Shown: positions 1 through 6,285 of the stretch, piece after piece
Layout: each line of letters starts with the position of its first letter
Position numbering within the stretch: position 1 is the stretch's first letter
Assembly: GCA_029907055.1 (NCBI GenBank)
Contig: JARYMO010000025.1
Span: forward strand, 1-11,504
DNA length: 11,504 nucleotides
From: Syntrophomonadaceae bacterium
GTDB lineage: Bacteria; Bacillota; Syntrophomonadia; Syntrophomonadales; Syntrophothermaceae
Direction of reading: 5' to 3'
The notes under the pieces: model-generated
Databases searched by the model: none
Told to the model about the DNA's origin: nothing
The model's input: only the letters and a program-made list of their open reading frames with translations
Program-made: the position numbers and the translations under genes

Positions 1-48
1 GCTATGGGAGCCGGGGCGGTGAGTGTTTTGACGTCTGGGGGTCCGCGG

Positions 49-77
49 TTGGCGCTGGGGGCAGGGACGGGTAGAAT
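49..77 (+). promoter_or_regulatory. Candidate sigma-A promoter of the M16 peptidase gene
   Basis: TTGGCG (49-54) and TAGAAT (72-77) are separated by exactly 17 nt; TAGAAT matches 5 of 6 bases of the -10 consensus and TTGGCG 4 of 6 of the -35. Transcription would begin near 84, leaving a leader of about 34 nt before the ATG at 118. The position supports the downstream start over the in-frame ATGs at 4 and 76. Confidence 0.5.
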
Positions 78-117
78 GGAGGAAGCTGAGGTCACCGCGG
101 AGAGGGAGGCTGTGAAC

Positions 118-1389
118 ATGGAGTGTTGGGTGCTGGAGGGCGGCATGAAGCTGGTGCTGGACGAGCTGCCGCACGTGCGTTCGGCGGCCATCGGGGTGTA
201 CGTGCGCGCGGGCTCGCGCGATGAAGACGAGGCCTGCGCAGGCGTCAGCCATTTTCTCGAGCACATGCTCTTCAAGGGCACCGCCACCCGCAGCGCGCGA
301 GACATTGCCGAGTTCTTTGAATCGGTGGGCGGGCAGCTCAACGCCTACACCTCCAAGGAGTACACCTGCTACTACGCCCGTTGCCTGGACGAGGATTTCG
401 GCGCCGCCATGGAGGTGCTGCTGGACCTGGTCTTCGCTTCTGCCTTGCGGGAGCGGGACGTGGCCACCGAGAAGGGCGTGGTGATGGAGGAAATCGGCCT
501 CTACGAGGACACTCCGGACGAGCTGGTGCACGACGTCTTTGCCCGCGTAATGTGGCCTTCCCACCCGCTGGGACGCCCCATCCTGGGGACCCGTGCCAGC
601 ATCGCGGGCCTGGAGCCGGAGGTGCTGCGCTCCTTCTACCGTCACCACTACCAGCCCCACAACCTGGTGGTGGCGGTGGCCGGCCACGTGGACGGCAGGG
701 AGGTACGCGAGCGGCTGGCCGGCCTGGTGCGGCCGGTCGAGCGCAGGGCGGTGCCCATCCGCGGCGCAGCACCAGTCCCGGGCGGTCCCGCGCGGGAGCT
801 GGTGGCCAAGGACACGGAACAGGTGCAGCTGGTGGTGGGCGTGCCCGGCATCGACTACCACGACGGGCGGCGCTTCGCGCAGATGGTGGCCAACAGCATC
901 CTGGGCGGAGGCATGAGCTCCCGCCTCTTCCAGAGCATCCGGGAGGAGCAGGGGCTGGCCTACTCCGTGTACAGCATGCCCTCCAGCTACTCCGATGCCG
1001 GGGCATTCGCCATCGGGGCCGGCATCAGCCCGGAGCGGGCCGACGAGTTCTTCGCCCTGCTGGCGGCGGAGCTGTCGCGCTTCGTGGAGATGGGGCCGAC
1101 GGCCGAGGAGGTGGAGAGGGCGCACAAGCAGATCAAGGCTGGGCTGCTGCTGGGAATGGAGAGCGTGATGACGCGCATGACGCGACTGGGCAAGGGCCTG
1201 CTGTGCTACGACCGGGTGGTCAGCCCGGAAGAGGTGGCGCAGCGGGTGGCAGAGGTTGACGCCGCCGCCGTCCACGCCTTCGCCCACGAAGTACTGACGC
1301 AGGAAATGTCCCTGGCTGCCGTGGGTCCGGCCAGCGCCCTGGCGGAGGTGGAGAACGCCTTCACCCGCCACCTCGCCCCCCTGCCCTGA
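118..1389 (+). CDS. mlpA: M16 family zinc metallopeptidase (MlpA/YmxG-like)
   Basis: A 423-residue cytoplasmic peptidase of the pitrilysin/mitochondrial-processing-peptidase family. The inverted zinc motif HFLEH lies at residues 45-49. The downstream EKGVVMEEI segment supplies the third zinc ligand, most likely Glu125, 76 residues after the second His. The C-terminal half has the family's LGGGMSSRLFQSIREEQGLAYS block. Length and two-domain build fit single-chain bacterial M16 proteins. I chose ATG 118 because GGGAGG (104-109) sits 8 nt upstream, a promoter lies just before it, and homology begins there (GGMKLVLDELPHVRS). The frame is open back to an ATG at 4, but that N-terminus is low-complexity. 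In Firmicutes this gene sits between pnp and the asd/dapA region, as here. Its substrate is unknown; a link to protease or peptide turnover is inference. No signal peptide is seen. Confidence 0.93.
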   Translation: MECWVLEGGMKLVLDELPHVRSAAIGVYVRAGSRDEDEACAGVSHFLEHMLFKGTATRSARDIAEFFESVGGQLNAYTSKEYTCYYARCLDEDFGAAMEVLLDLVFASALRERDVATEKGVVMEEIGLYEDTPDELVHDVFARVMWPSHPLGRPILGTRASIAGLEPEVLRSFYRHHYQPHNLVVAVAGHVDGREVRERLAGLVRPVERRAVPIRGAAPVPGGPARELVAKDTEQVQLVVGVPGIDYHDGRRFAQMVANSILGGGMSSRLFQSIREEQGLAYSVYSMPSSYSDAGAFAIGAGISPERADEFFALLAAELSRFVEMGPTAEEVERAHKQIKAGLLLGMESVMTRMTRLGKGLLCYDRVVSPEEVAQRVAEVDAAAVHAFAHEVLTQEMSLAAVGPASALAEVENAFTRHLAPLP

Positions 1390-1392
1390 CCC

Positions 1393-1421
1393 TGAAACAA
1401 GGGGACGCTCTTTTCGTTTCA
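1393..1421 (+). repeat. 29-nt extragenic palindromic repeat, copy 1
   Basis: Arms TGAAAC and GTTTCA flank the core AAGGGGACGCTCTTTTC. It begins 3 nt after the M16 peptidase stop and is co-oriented with that gene. Identical to copies 4 (minus strand) and 5. The transcript can pair positions 1-6 with 24-29 and 8-13 with 17-22, including three G.U pairs and one A/C mismatch at 7/23, leaving a 3-nt loop. Confidence 0.92.
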
Positions 1422-1431
1422 GCCCCCCGCC

Positions 1432-1460
1432 TGGAACGAGGGGACGCTCTTTTCGTTTCG
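1432..1460 (+). repeat. 29-nt extragenic palindromic repeat, copy 2
   Basis: Second plus-oriented copy, 10 nt after copy 1. It differs at three positions (A3G, A7G, A29G). A7G repairs the internal mismatch by pairing with C23, while the other two convert A-U pairs to G.U, so the stem is kept on this strand. Confidence 0.9.
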
Positions 1461-1711
1461 GTGTTCGGGGAGCGGCCCGCCACGCCGCTGGTAAGCCGAG
1501 GGGATGCCGTGTTCCTCCCACCGCATATCCCGGCAGGGGCGACGGGGCCGCCAGGGATGGCGCTGCCGGCAGTGGGGCCCGCAGCGGGGCTGAACGGGGG
1601 CGGACAGGGCCCGGCTGCCGGCACGGCCGCCGTCGGAGCCCCAGGGCAGATCACTACGAAGCCCCGGCGCGCGCGGGGCACAACCGGGGCTCATGGACGG
1701 AAAACGGGCGG
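1461..1711. other. Non-coding spacer between convergent genes
   Basis: About 250 nt between repeat copy 2 and the stop of the minus-strand 65-aa gene. A reading frame of 84 codons (1461-1715, +) exists, but it has no ribosome binding site, starts immediately after the repeat, and its Pro/Gly/Ala-rich product resembles nothing I know. Apart from a short GC hairpin at 1661-1679, I see no further structure. Confidence 0.5.
1661..1679 (-). terminator. Weak candidate terminator hairpin of the 65-aa gene
   Basis: GCCCCG pairs with CGGGGC around a short GC-rich loop, 32 nt past the minus-strand stop. Reading minus, it is followed by TTCGTAGT, so there is no convincing U-tract. Such short GC stems are common by chance in this composition. 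Confidence 0.2.
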
Positions 1712-1909
1712 CTAGTCTTCCCTGGTCTTCACCTTGACGGTGATGCTGCGGCAGCACTCGGCGTTCTTGATGACGAAGCAGTCGGGACGCTCCGCCACCT
1801 GGTACTGCCCGGTAGCCTCGATGATGATGTCGTCCTTCGACATCTCGCCGGGCTTGGTGACGAACAACGTCCTGCCGATGGGGATTGCGGCTTCCTTCAG
1901 TACGGCCAT
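1712..1909 (-). CDS. Small orphan protein (65 aa), three cysteines
   Basis: I do not recognise this protein. It begins MAVLKEAAIPIGRTLFVTKP and ends in a strand-like SITVKVKTRED. Alternating hydrophobic/polar stretches suggest a small beta-rich fold. Cys44, Cys52 and Cys53 (in KNAECCRS) could bind metal or form disulfides; that is inference. No signal peptide or membrane segment is visible. AAGGAGG (1916-1922) lies 6 nt upstream of ATG 1909, whereas the in-frame ATG at 1915 abuts the site, so 1909 is preferred. A promoter-like AT-rich patch lies upstream. It sits where some Firmicutes carry ymxH, but the sequence does not look like a YmxH/PRC-barrel protein and it points the opposite way. The good ribosome binding site and promoter make a real gene likely. 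Confidence 0.72.
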   Translation of the reverse strand: MAVLKEAAIPIGRTLFVTKPGEMSKDDIIIEATGQYQVAERPDCFVIKNAECCRSITVKVKTRED

Positions 1910-1997
1910 ACTCATCCTCCTTCGCGGGCCCAGGGCCATGGACACCACGGGGCTCGGTCTGGCGCCGGCCCTCTCTCTACGCTGGGTACTCACTAGT

Positions 1998-2027
1998 AGT
2001 ATAGTATATTCTCGCTGGCTGGGCCAA
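1998..2027 (-). promoter_or_regulatory. Candidate promoter of the 65-aa gene, in an AT-rich island
   Basis: Reading the minus strand, TTGGCC (2022-2027) is followed after 18 nt by TATACT (1998-2003); a second TATACT overlaps at 2003-2008. TATACT matches 5 of 6 bases of the -10 consensus. This is one of the few AT-rich stretches in the window. A plus-strand TATATT (2005-2010) in the same island could also serve dut, but no good -35 precedes it. Confidence 0.5.
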
Positions 2028-2157
2028 TTCCTGCTGGGCAGGCCAGCTCCGCGACCTGCCGCGGCTGGGGCCTGCGGTGGGCAGGAGGGCCGGCCCGCGC
2101 CGCGCAGCGGGACAGGGGAAGCCGCTGTGCATCGAAGCCGGGAAAGGAGAGGGTGCG

Positions 2158-2619
2158 GTGAACGCGACCATCACGGTACAGGTGCGGCGGCTGTCGCCGC
2201 GCGTAGGGGAAGAGATTCCGCTGCCCTTCTATGCCACTGCCGGGGCGGCGGCCATGGACCTGTGTGCGTGCCTGGAGCAGGAAACGGTCATCCCGCCCCT
2301 GGGGAGGGCGCGCATCCCGACGGGGATTGCGGTGGCTATTCCCGCCGGCGTGGTGGGGCTGGTGTTTGCCCGCAGCGGCAATGCCTACCGCGCGGGCATC
2401 AGCCTCAGCAACGCCGTGGGGGTGATTGACTCCGACTACCGGGGGGAAATCCAGGTGCTGCTGAGCAACCTGGACCCCCAGCGCGCCTTCGTGGTGCGTC
2501 CGGGAGACCGCATTGCCCAGCTCGCCTTCCTGCCCGTGCTGCATGCGCAGCTGGCAGAAGTGGAGGAGCTGGCGCCCACCGCCCGCGGGGAAGGCGGGTT
2601 CGGATCCACCGGCAGCTGA
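2158..2619 (+). CDS. dut: Deoxyuridine 5'-triphosphate nucleotidohydrolase (dUTPase)
   Basis: Hydrolyses dUTP to dUMP and pyrophosphate, keeping uracil out of DNA and feeding thymidylate synthesis. All five motifs of the trimeric dUTPase family are in order over 153 residues: AAAMDLCA (30-37), ARSG (71-74), GVIDSDYRGEI (88-98, with catalytic Asp91 and uracil-stacking Tyr94), RIAQLAF (118-124) and the C-terminal RGEGGFGSTG (143-152) that closes over the nucleotide. GTG 2158 is chosen because AAGGAG (2144-2149) lies 8 nt upstream; upstream in-frame codons give a non-homologous N-terminus. Motif 2 reads ARSGNAYRAG where Leu usually follows the Gly, a minor divergence. The neighbours on both sides are on the minus strand, so it is probably monocistronic. 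Confidence 0.95.
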   Translation: MNATITVQVRRLSPRVGEEIPLPFYATAGAAAMDLCACLEQETVIPPLGRARIPTGIAVAIPAGVVGLVFARSGNAYRAGISLSNAVGVIDSDYRGEIQVLLSNLDPQRAFVVRPGDRIAQLAFLPVLHAQLAEVEELAPTARGEGGFGSTGS

Positions 2620-2620
2620 T

Positions 2621-2648
2621 GCTCTCCGCCACCCACACCATGGAGAGC
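2621..2648 (+). terminator. Stem-loop just after dut
   Basis: GCTCTCC (2621-2627) pairs perfectly with GGAGAGC (2642-2648) around a 14-nt loop, beginning one base after the dut stop. No T-tract follows, so it may be a 3'-end stabiliser or a factor-assisted terminator. Confidence 0.3.
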
Positions 2649-2756
2649 CCGCCCGCTGGGGAGGCCTGCCGGCACCGGTGCGCGGCGCTGTGCCAGGGGC
2701 GGTCCTCGGAGTCCGCGTAACTGGAGCGGCATTTCTCCGTTGCGGGGGGTGGCGGC

Positions 2757-2785
2757 TGAAACGAGAAGAGCGTCCCCTTGTTTCA
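2757..2785 (-). repeat. 29-nt extragenic palindromic repeat, copy 3
   Basis: Minus-oriented copy, 12 nt beyond copy 4 and co-oriented with the 71-aa gene. It differs from copy 1 at one position (T21C), which turns the G9.U21 wobble into a G-C pair. Confidence 0.91.
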
Positions 2786-2797
2786 GCTGGCGGTGGC

Positions 2798-2826
2798 TGA
2801 AACGAAAAGAGCGTCCCCTTGTTTCA
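2798..2826 (-). repeat. 29-nt extragenic palindromic repeat, copy 4, containing a stop codon
   Basis: Minus-oriented and identical in sequence to copies 1 and 5. Its first three bases (TGA, 2826-2824 on the minus strand) are the stop codon of the 71-aa membrane protein gene. Confidence 0.92.
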
Positions 2827-3039
2827 GGGGGTGAGGGACTGCATGTGCAGGTATCCCCAGGAGATGAGGGAGAGCGCGATCATGAAGAGGGTGAAGTAGA
2901 GGCTCCACAGGTAGCGACGGCGGTGCCGGTCATCGGGCGGGCTGTGCTTGAGCTGCCACCACAGCGCGTAGCTGACCAGGCCGAAACACAGCAGCACCAG
3001 CAACCGGTCCCCGGCGGGGGTGGTAAGGGCGGCGAACAC
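2824..3039 (-). CDS. Small two-helix membrane protein (71 aa), unknown function
   Basis: Unrecognised small membrane protein. Two hydrophobic segments, about residues 12-30 (LLVLLCFGLVSYALWW) and 44-64 (LWSLYFTLFMIALSLISWG), are joined by a basic loop HSPPDDRHRRR (32-42). The positive-inside rule would put the loop in the cytoplasm and both ends outside. GTG 3039 is chosen because AAGGAGG (3048-3054 on the minus strand) lies 8 nt upstream; the same frame stays open to 3651 antisense to dapB, but that extension is a shadow. The stop codon is contributed by a 29-nt repeat. It is transcribed divergently from dapB with a 208-nt spacer. No link to diaminopimelate synthesis is evident. Confidence 0.8.
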   Translation of the reverse strand: MFAALTTPAGDRLLVLLCFGLVSYALWWQLKHSPPDDRHRRRYLWSLYFTLFMIALSLISWGYLHMQSLTP

Positions 3040-3151
3040 GGCATCATCCTCCTTCGTGGCTGTCCTGCACCCCGCGGTGGCGGGCGCTGCTATCCGGTAT
3101 TCGCCGCCGCCGGGTCGGATCCCTGCCAACCGCGCCAGCGCGGGCCTTGCC

Positions 3152-3180
3152 TTGACGGGTACCGCAAAATGTACGACACT
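3152..3180 (+). promoter_or_regulatory. Possible dapB promoter
   Basis: TTGACG (3152-3157) matches the -35 consensus at 5 of 6 bases. At 17 nt spacing lies GACACT (3175-3180), only 3 of 6 for the -10 element. It sits in a small AT-richer patch of the divergent spacer, giving a leader of roughly 60 nt. The weak -10 keeps confidence low. Confidence 0.35.
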
Positions 3181-3247
3181 AGGGAGAAAGACGGCGGGCG
3201 CCGCTGCGCCGGGGCGCAGCGAAGGCCCGGAGCGGGGGGAGCGGGAC

Positions 3248-4045
3248 ATGACAGACAGGATCAGGGTGGCAGTAGTGGGTGCGCTGGGGCGCATGGGACG
3301 GGAAACCGTGCGCGCAGTGGTGGCCGACGAGGGCCTGGAGCTGATCGGAGCCGCCGACGTGGCGGCAGCGCGAAGGCCGGCCGGGGAAGCACGCATGAGT
3401 GGGTCTGACATCCCGATATCTGCCAGCGTGGCGGAGATGCTGGCCGGGCAGCGCCCGGACGTGGTGGTGGACTTCACCACCCCGGCCGCGGTGTTCGCCA
3501 ACGCCTGCGAAGCGCTCGCCCATGGGGTGACCACCATCATTGGCACCACCGGGCTGGACGCGGCCCAGATCGAGGAGCTGGGGCGGCGGGCTGCCGAGAA
3601 AGAGGTGGGCGTGGCCGTCATCCCCAACTTCGCCATCGGGGCGGTGCTCATGATGCGCTTCGCGGCCGAGGCGGCCCGCTACCTGCCCCACGCGGAAATC
3701 ATCGAGCTGCACCACGACCAGAAGCTGGACGCTCCTTCCGGGACCGCGCTGAAGACCGCCGAGCTGGTCAACGCGGCCATGGGCGAGCCGGTCTCCACGG
3801 GGGTGGCCGAGACCGAGAAACTGGCAGGTGCGCGGGGCGGCAAGCTGGAGCGGGTGCGCATCCACAGCGTGCGCCTGCCCGGGCTGGTGGCTCACCAGGA
3901 GGTCATCTTCGGCGGCGTCGGGCAGTGCCTGACCATCCGCCATGATTCCTTCAACCGCGAGTCCTTCATGCCCGGAGTACTGCTGGCCATCAAGCGCATG
4001 GTGGGCAGGCGGGGGCTGGTCTACGGGCTGGAGAACCTGCTCTAG
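3248..4045 (+). CDS. dapB: 4-hydroxy-tetrahydrodipicolinate reductase
   Basis: Cytoplasmic NAD(P)H-dependent reductase that converts the DapA product to tetrahydrodipicolinate in the diaminopimelate/lysine pathway. The 265-residue length is normal. The Rossmann dinucleotide loop is VVGALGRMG (9-17), VDFTTP follows at 74-79, and the signature ELHHDQKLDAPSGTA (153-167) carries the catalytic His155/His156 and Lys159 and the substrate-binding SGT. ATG 3248 follows a G-rich site GGGGAG (3236-3241) by 6 nt and matches the family N-terminus (RIRVAVVGA); longer in-frame starts toward 3020 are not homologous. asd begins 90 nt downstream, with its own promoter between. In B. subtilis dapB lies elsewhere, so its place beside asd and dapA here is a lineage-specific clustering. 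Confidence 0.96.
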   Translation: MTDRIRVAVVGALGRMGRETVRAVVADEGLELIGAADVAAARRPAGEARMSGSDIPISASVAEMLAGQRPDVVVDFTTPAAVFANACEALAHGVTTIIGTTGLDAAQIEELGRRAAEKEVGVAVIPNFAIGAVLMMRFAAEAARYLPHAEIIELHHDQKLDAPSGTALKTAELVNAAMGEPVSTGVAETEKLAGARGGKLERVRIHSVRLPGLVAHQEVIFGGVGQCLTIRHDSFNRESFMPGVLLAIKRMVGRRGLVYGLENLL

Positions 4046-4070
4046 CCCGGGCGTGTATACCGGGCGCCCG
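4045..4070 (+). terminator. GC-rich inverted repeat at the dapB-asd junction
   Basis: Two mutually exclusive stems are possible: GCCCGG (4045-4050) with CCGGGC (4060-4065), or CGGGCG (4048-4053) with CGCCCG (4065-4070). It overlaps the last base of the dapB stop and lies just before the asd promoter. No T-tract follows. It could be an attenuating structure or chance in GC-rich DNA. Confidence 0.25.
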
Positions 4071-4072
4071 CG

Positions 4073-4101
4073 TTGAGGGGCACCGGGGGCTGTGCTACAA
4101 T
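4073..4101 (+). promoter_or_regulatory. Sigma-A-like promoter of asd
   Basis: TTGAGG (4073-4078) and TACAAT (4096-4101) are separated by exactly 17 nt; TACAAT matches 5 of 6 consensus bases and TTGAGG 4 of 6. The transcript would begin near 4108, giving a leader of about 28 nt. This lets asd-dapA be expressed independently of dapB. Confidence 0.62.
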
Positions 4102-4135
4102 AGCGGTGAGTTGGCGAGGCAGGAGGTAAGGGTCG

Positions 4136-5149
4136 ATGGCAGCGGTCAACGTGGCAGTGGTCGGAGCAACCGGCGCGGTCGGCAGGGAAATGATGAAGGT
4201 GCTGGAGGAACGGGACTTCCCGCTGGGCCGGCTGGTGTGCTTGGCTGATCCGCGCGAGGCAGGCACCCGCATCCCGTTCCGCGGCGAGGAGGTAGTGGTG
4301 GAGGGGGCCTCGGCAGCGTCCTTCGCCGGGGTGGACATCGTGCTGCTGGCGGTGGCCAGCGAGATCAGCGAAGAACTCGCGCCCCAGGCGGTCGAGCGGG
4401 GCTGCGTGGTCATCGACAACAGCTACGCCTTTCGGCTGGTGGAGGGCGTGCCGCTGGTGGTGCCAGAGGTGAACGCTGACGACATCCGGCAGCACCGGGG
4501 GATCATTGCCAATCCCAACTGTTCCACCATCATCATGGTGGTGGCCATCAACCCGCTGCACCAGGCGGCAGGGCTGAAACGGGTGGTGGTGTCGACCTAC
4601 CAGGCGGTGTCAGGTGCCGGCATCCTGGGCATCGAGGAGCTCACCCAGCAGACCAGGGCCGCCCTGGAGGGGCGGGAGCTGCAGCCCCAGGTGTTCCAGT
4701 ACCCCATCGCCTTCAACCTCATCCCCCACATCGATGCCTTCCAGGCCAACGGGTACACCAAGGAAGAGATGAAGATGGTGTGGGAAACGCGCAAGATCAT
4801 GCACCTGCCCGGGCTGGCGGTGTCCCCCACCACCGTGCGGGTGCCGGTGTACCGCAGCCACTCGGAATCCATCAATGTCGAGACTGAGCGTCCCCTCAGC
4901 GCCGAGCAGGCACGCAGCATCCTGGCAGCGGCGCCCGGCGTGGTAGTGCAGGATGACCCGGCGGCGCGGGTGTACCCCATGCCGTTGCGTGCCTCGCACC
5001 GCGACGAGGTGTTCGTGGGGCGGATCCGCGAGGACCTCTCGCTGCCCAACGCCCTCAACCTGTGGGTGGTTGCCGACCAGATCCGCAAGGGAGCCGCGAC
5101 CAACGCGGTGCAGATAGCCGAGATCGTAGTGGCCGAGGGGCTCTATTAG
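4136..5149 (+). CDS. asd: Aspartate-semialdehyde dehydrogenase
   Basis: Reduces aspartyl phosphate to aspartate semialdehyde with NADPH, at the branch point for lysine/diaminopimelate, threonine and methionine. The 337-residue protein has the N-terminal nucleotide loop VVGATGAVGREM (8-19), the active-site NPNCSTI with nucleophile Cys129, the QAVSGAG loop (156-162) and the RVPVYRSHSES motif with catalytic His242. AGGAGGT (4121-4127) lies 8 nt before ATG 4136, and a good promoter lies upstream. dapA follows after 74 nt in the same direction. In B. subtilis asd is followed by the aspartokinase gene dapG and then dapA; here dapG is absent, so aspartokinase must be encoded elsewhere. Confidence 0.97.
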   Translation: MAAVNVAVVGATGAVGREMMKVLEERDFPLGRLVCLADPREAGTRIPFRGEEVVVEGASAASFAGVDIVLLAVASEISEELAPQAVERGCVVIDNSYAFRLVEGVPLVVPEVNADDIRQHRGIIANPNCSTIIMVVAINPLHQAAGLKRVVVSTYQAVSGAGILGIEELTQQTRAALEGRELQPQVFQYPIAFNLIPHIDAFQANGYTKEEMKMVWETRKIMHLPGLAVSPTTVRVPVYRSHSESINVETERPLSAEQARSILAAAPGVVVQDDPAARVYPMPLRASHRDEVFVGRIREDLSLPNALNLWVVADQIRKGAATNAVQIAEIVVAEGLY

Positions 5150-5223
5150 GCGGCCCCGGGAGTGGCAGCAGGCCGGGAGTGTACTCGGAAGCCTGGAATC
5201 TTGGGAAGGTGAGGTCGAGAAGG

Positions 5224-6111
5224 ATGGAGATGCCACGGTTGATGACGGCGATGGTGACCCCCTTCGACCGGGACATGAAGGTCGATCACGCGCGAGCGCG
5301 CGAACTGGCCGCGCACCTGGTCAGCACCGGGAGCGAGGGCATCGTGGTGTGCGGCACCACCGGTGAGTCGCCGGTGTTGAGCCCAGCGGAAAAAGTGGCG
5401 CTGTTTGCCACCGTGAAGGAGGCGGTGGGCGGCAGTGCGCAGGTCTGGGCGGGGACCGGCTCCTACGCGACGGCGGAGACGGTGGAACTGACCCGCGAGG
5501 CCACGGCGGTGGGAGTGGACGGGGTCATGGCAGTGGTCCCCTACTACAACAAGCCTTCCCAGCAGGGGCTGTACGAACACTACCGGGCGGTGGCTGCAGC
5601 CACCCCGCTTCCGGTCATGATGTACAACATCCCCGGGCGCACCGGGGTCAACATGCTGCCGGAGACCGTGCAGGCGCTGGCCGCCATCGACAATATCGTG
5701 GCCCTCAAGGAAGCCTGCGGGGTGATGGACCAGGTGTCGCAGCTGCGGGTGCTGCTGCCGGCGGAGTTCGCCATCTACTCGGGGGATGACTCGCTGACGC
5801 TGCCGATGATGGCCATCGGCGCCCGGGGGGTGGTCAGCATTGCCAGCCACATCGCCGGCCCGCGCATCCGGTCCATGATCGAGGCCTTCGTGCGCGGCGA
5901 CACGGCCGAGGCCGAGGCCCTGCACCGCGGCCTGTTCCCCCTCTTCAGGGGGCTGTTCATCACCACCAACCCCATCCCTCTCAAGGCGGCGCTGGCCATG
6001 CTGGGCATGGACGTCGGCGGGCTGCGCCTGCCGCTGACCGAGGCCACCGCGGCCGAGAAGGAACGCATCCGCGCCATGCTGGTGCAGCAGGGATACCTGC
6101 CGCAGGAGTGA
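5224..6111 (+). CDS. dapA: 4-hydroxy-tetrahydrodipicolinate synthase
   Basis: Condenses pyruvate with aspartate semialdehyde, the first committed step to diaminopimelate and lysine; a TIM-barrel class I aldolase. Its 295 residues carry CGTTGESPVLS (43-53) with the active-site Thr pair, VVPYYNKPSQQG (104-115), YNIPGRTG (134-141, with catalytic Tyr134 and carboxylate-binding Arg139), and VALKEACG with Schiff-base Lys162. The start is ambiguous: ATG 5224 has GGTGAGG 9 nt upstream, while ATG 5230 has GAGAAGG 6 nt upstream, changing only two residues. It lies 74 nt after asd with no clear promoter between, so it is probably co-transcribed with asd. A strong GC hairpin follows the stop. Confidence 0.97.
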   Translation: MEMPRLMTAMVTPFDRDMKVDHARARELAAHLVSTGSEGIVVCGTTGESPVLSPAEKVALFATVKEAVGGSAQVWAGTGSYATAETVELTREATAVGVDGVMAVVPYYNKPSQQGLYEHYRAVAAATPLPVMMYNIPGRTGVNMLPETVQALAAIDNIVALKEACGVMDQVSQLRVLLPAEFAIYSGDDSLTLPMMAIGARGVVSIASHIAGPRIRSMIEAFVRGDTAEAEALHRGLFPLFRGLFITTNPIPLKAALAMLGMDVGGLRLPLTEATAAEKERIRAMLVQQGYLPQE

Positions 6112-6121
6112 GAAGACCTGT

Positions 6122-6148
6122 CAGGCCCGGGCCTCGTGCCCGGGCCTG
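6122..6148 (+). terminator. Strong hairpin after dapA
   Basis: CAGGCCCGGGC (6122-6132) and GCCCGGGCCTG (6138-6148) form a perfect 11-bp stem with a 5-nt loop, 10 nt after the dapA stop. The next bases are GTGCTGGG, so there is no U-tract. Position and strength suggest a transcript end or 3' protection between dapA and the separately promoted RNase J gene. Confidence 0.5.
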
Positions 6149-6175
6149 GTGCTGGGGGGCGGCTGGGGGCTGCCC

Positions 6176-6204
6176 TTGTAAGAGGCTGCCAGATGGGGTA
6201 TCAT
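6176..6204 (+). promoter_or_regulatory. Sigma-A-like promoter of the RNase J gene
   Basis: TTGTAA (6176-6181) and TATCAT (6199-6204) are spaced by 17 nt; TATCAT matches 5 of 6 bases. A second -10-like TATAAA follows at 6205-6210. Transcription near 6211 would give a leader of about 75 nt. The region is clearly AT-richer than its surroundings. Confidence 0.6.
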
Positions 6205-6273
6205 TATAAAGTTAGGACTGGATCGGGTTCGGGATTTCCCGGTACGCATAGAGAACGGCACAGCACACTACTC

Positions 6274-6280
6274 AGGAGGT
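6274..6280 (+). promoter_or_regulatory. Ribosome binding site that fixes a TTG start
   Basis: AGGAGGT lies 5 nt upstream of TTG 6286. No ATG or GTG is as well placed, and family homology (MIEADRLHVIPLGGLGEIGKN) begins at this codon, so the rare TTG start is well supported. Confidence 0.8.
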
Positions 6281-6285
6281 GAAGG

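Noticed and set aside
4..117. N-terminal extension of the M16 peptidase from ATG 4 or ATG 76
   Set aside because: Low-complexity sequence without family homology, a promoter-like element at 49-77, and a good ribosome binding site for ATG 118.
1393..1460. Paired 29-nt repeats as a possible CRISPR array
   Set aside because: Only two units per site, spacers of 10, 12, 15 and 32 nt, scattered at gene ends in both orientations, and no cas genes.
1461..1715. 84-codon plus-strand frame after repeat copy 2
   Set aside because: No ribosome binding site, low-complexity Pro/Gly/Ala composition, and it overlaps the end of a better supported minus-strand gene.
3061..3150. Possible lysine riboswitch or other leader RNA before dapB
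   Set aside because: No recognisable lysine-riboswitch core; the region is short and mostly simple GC-rich sequence.
3179..4561. 460-codon minus-strand frame across dapB and asd
   Set aside because: Antisense shadow of two clearly homologous genes; long spurious frames are expected in GC-rich DNA. The same holds for 6328-7476 (-), 381-1259 (+), 5146-5925 (-) and 8373-9293 (+).
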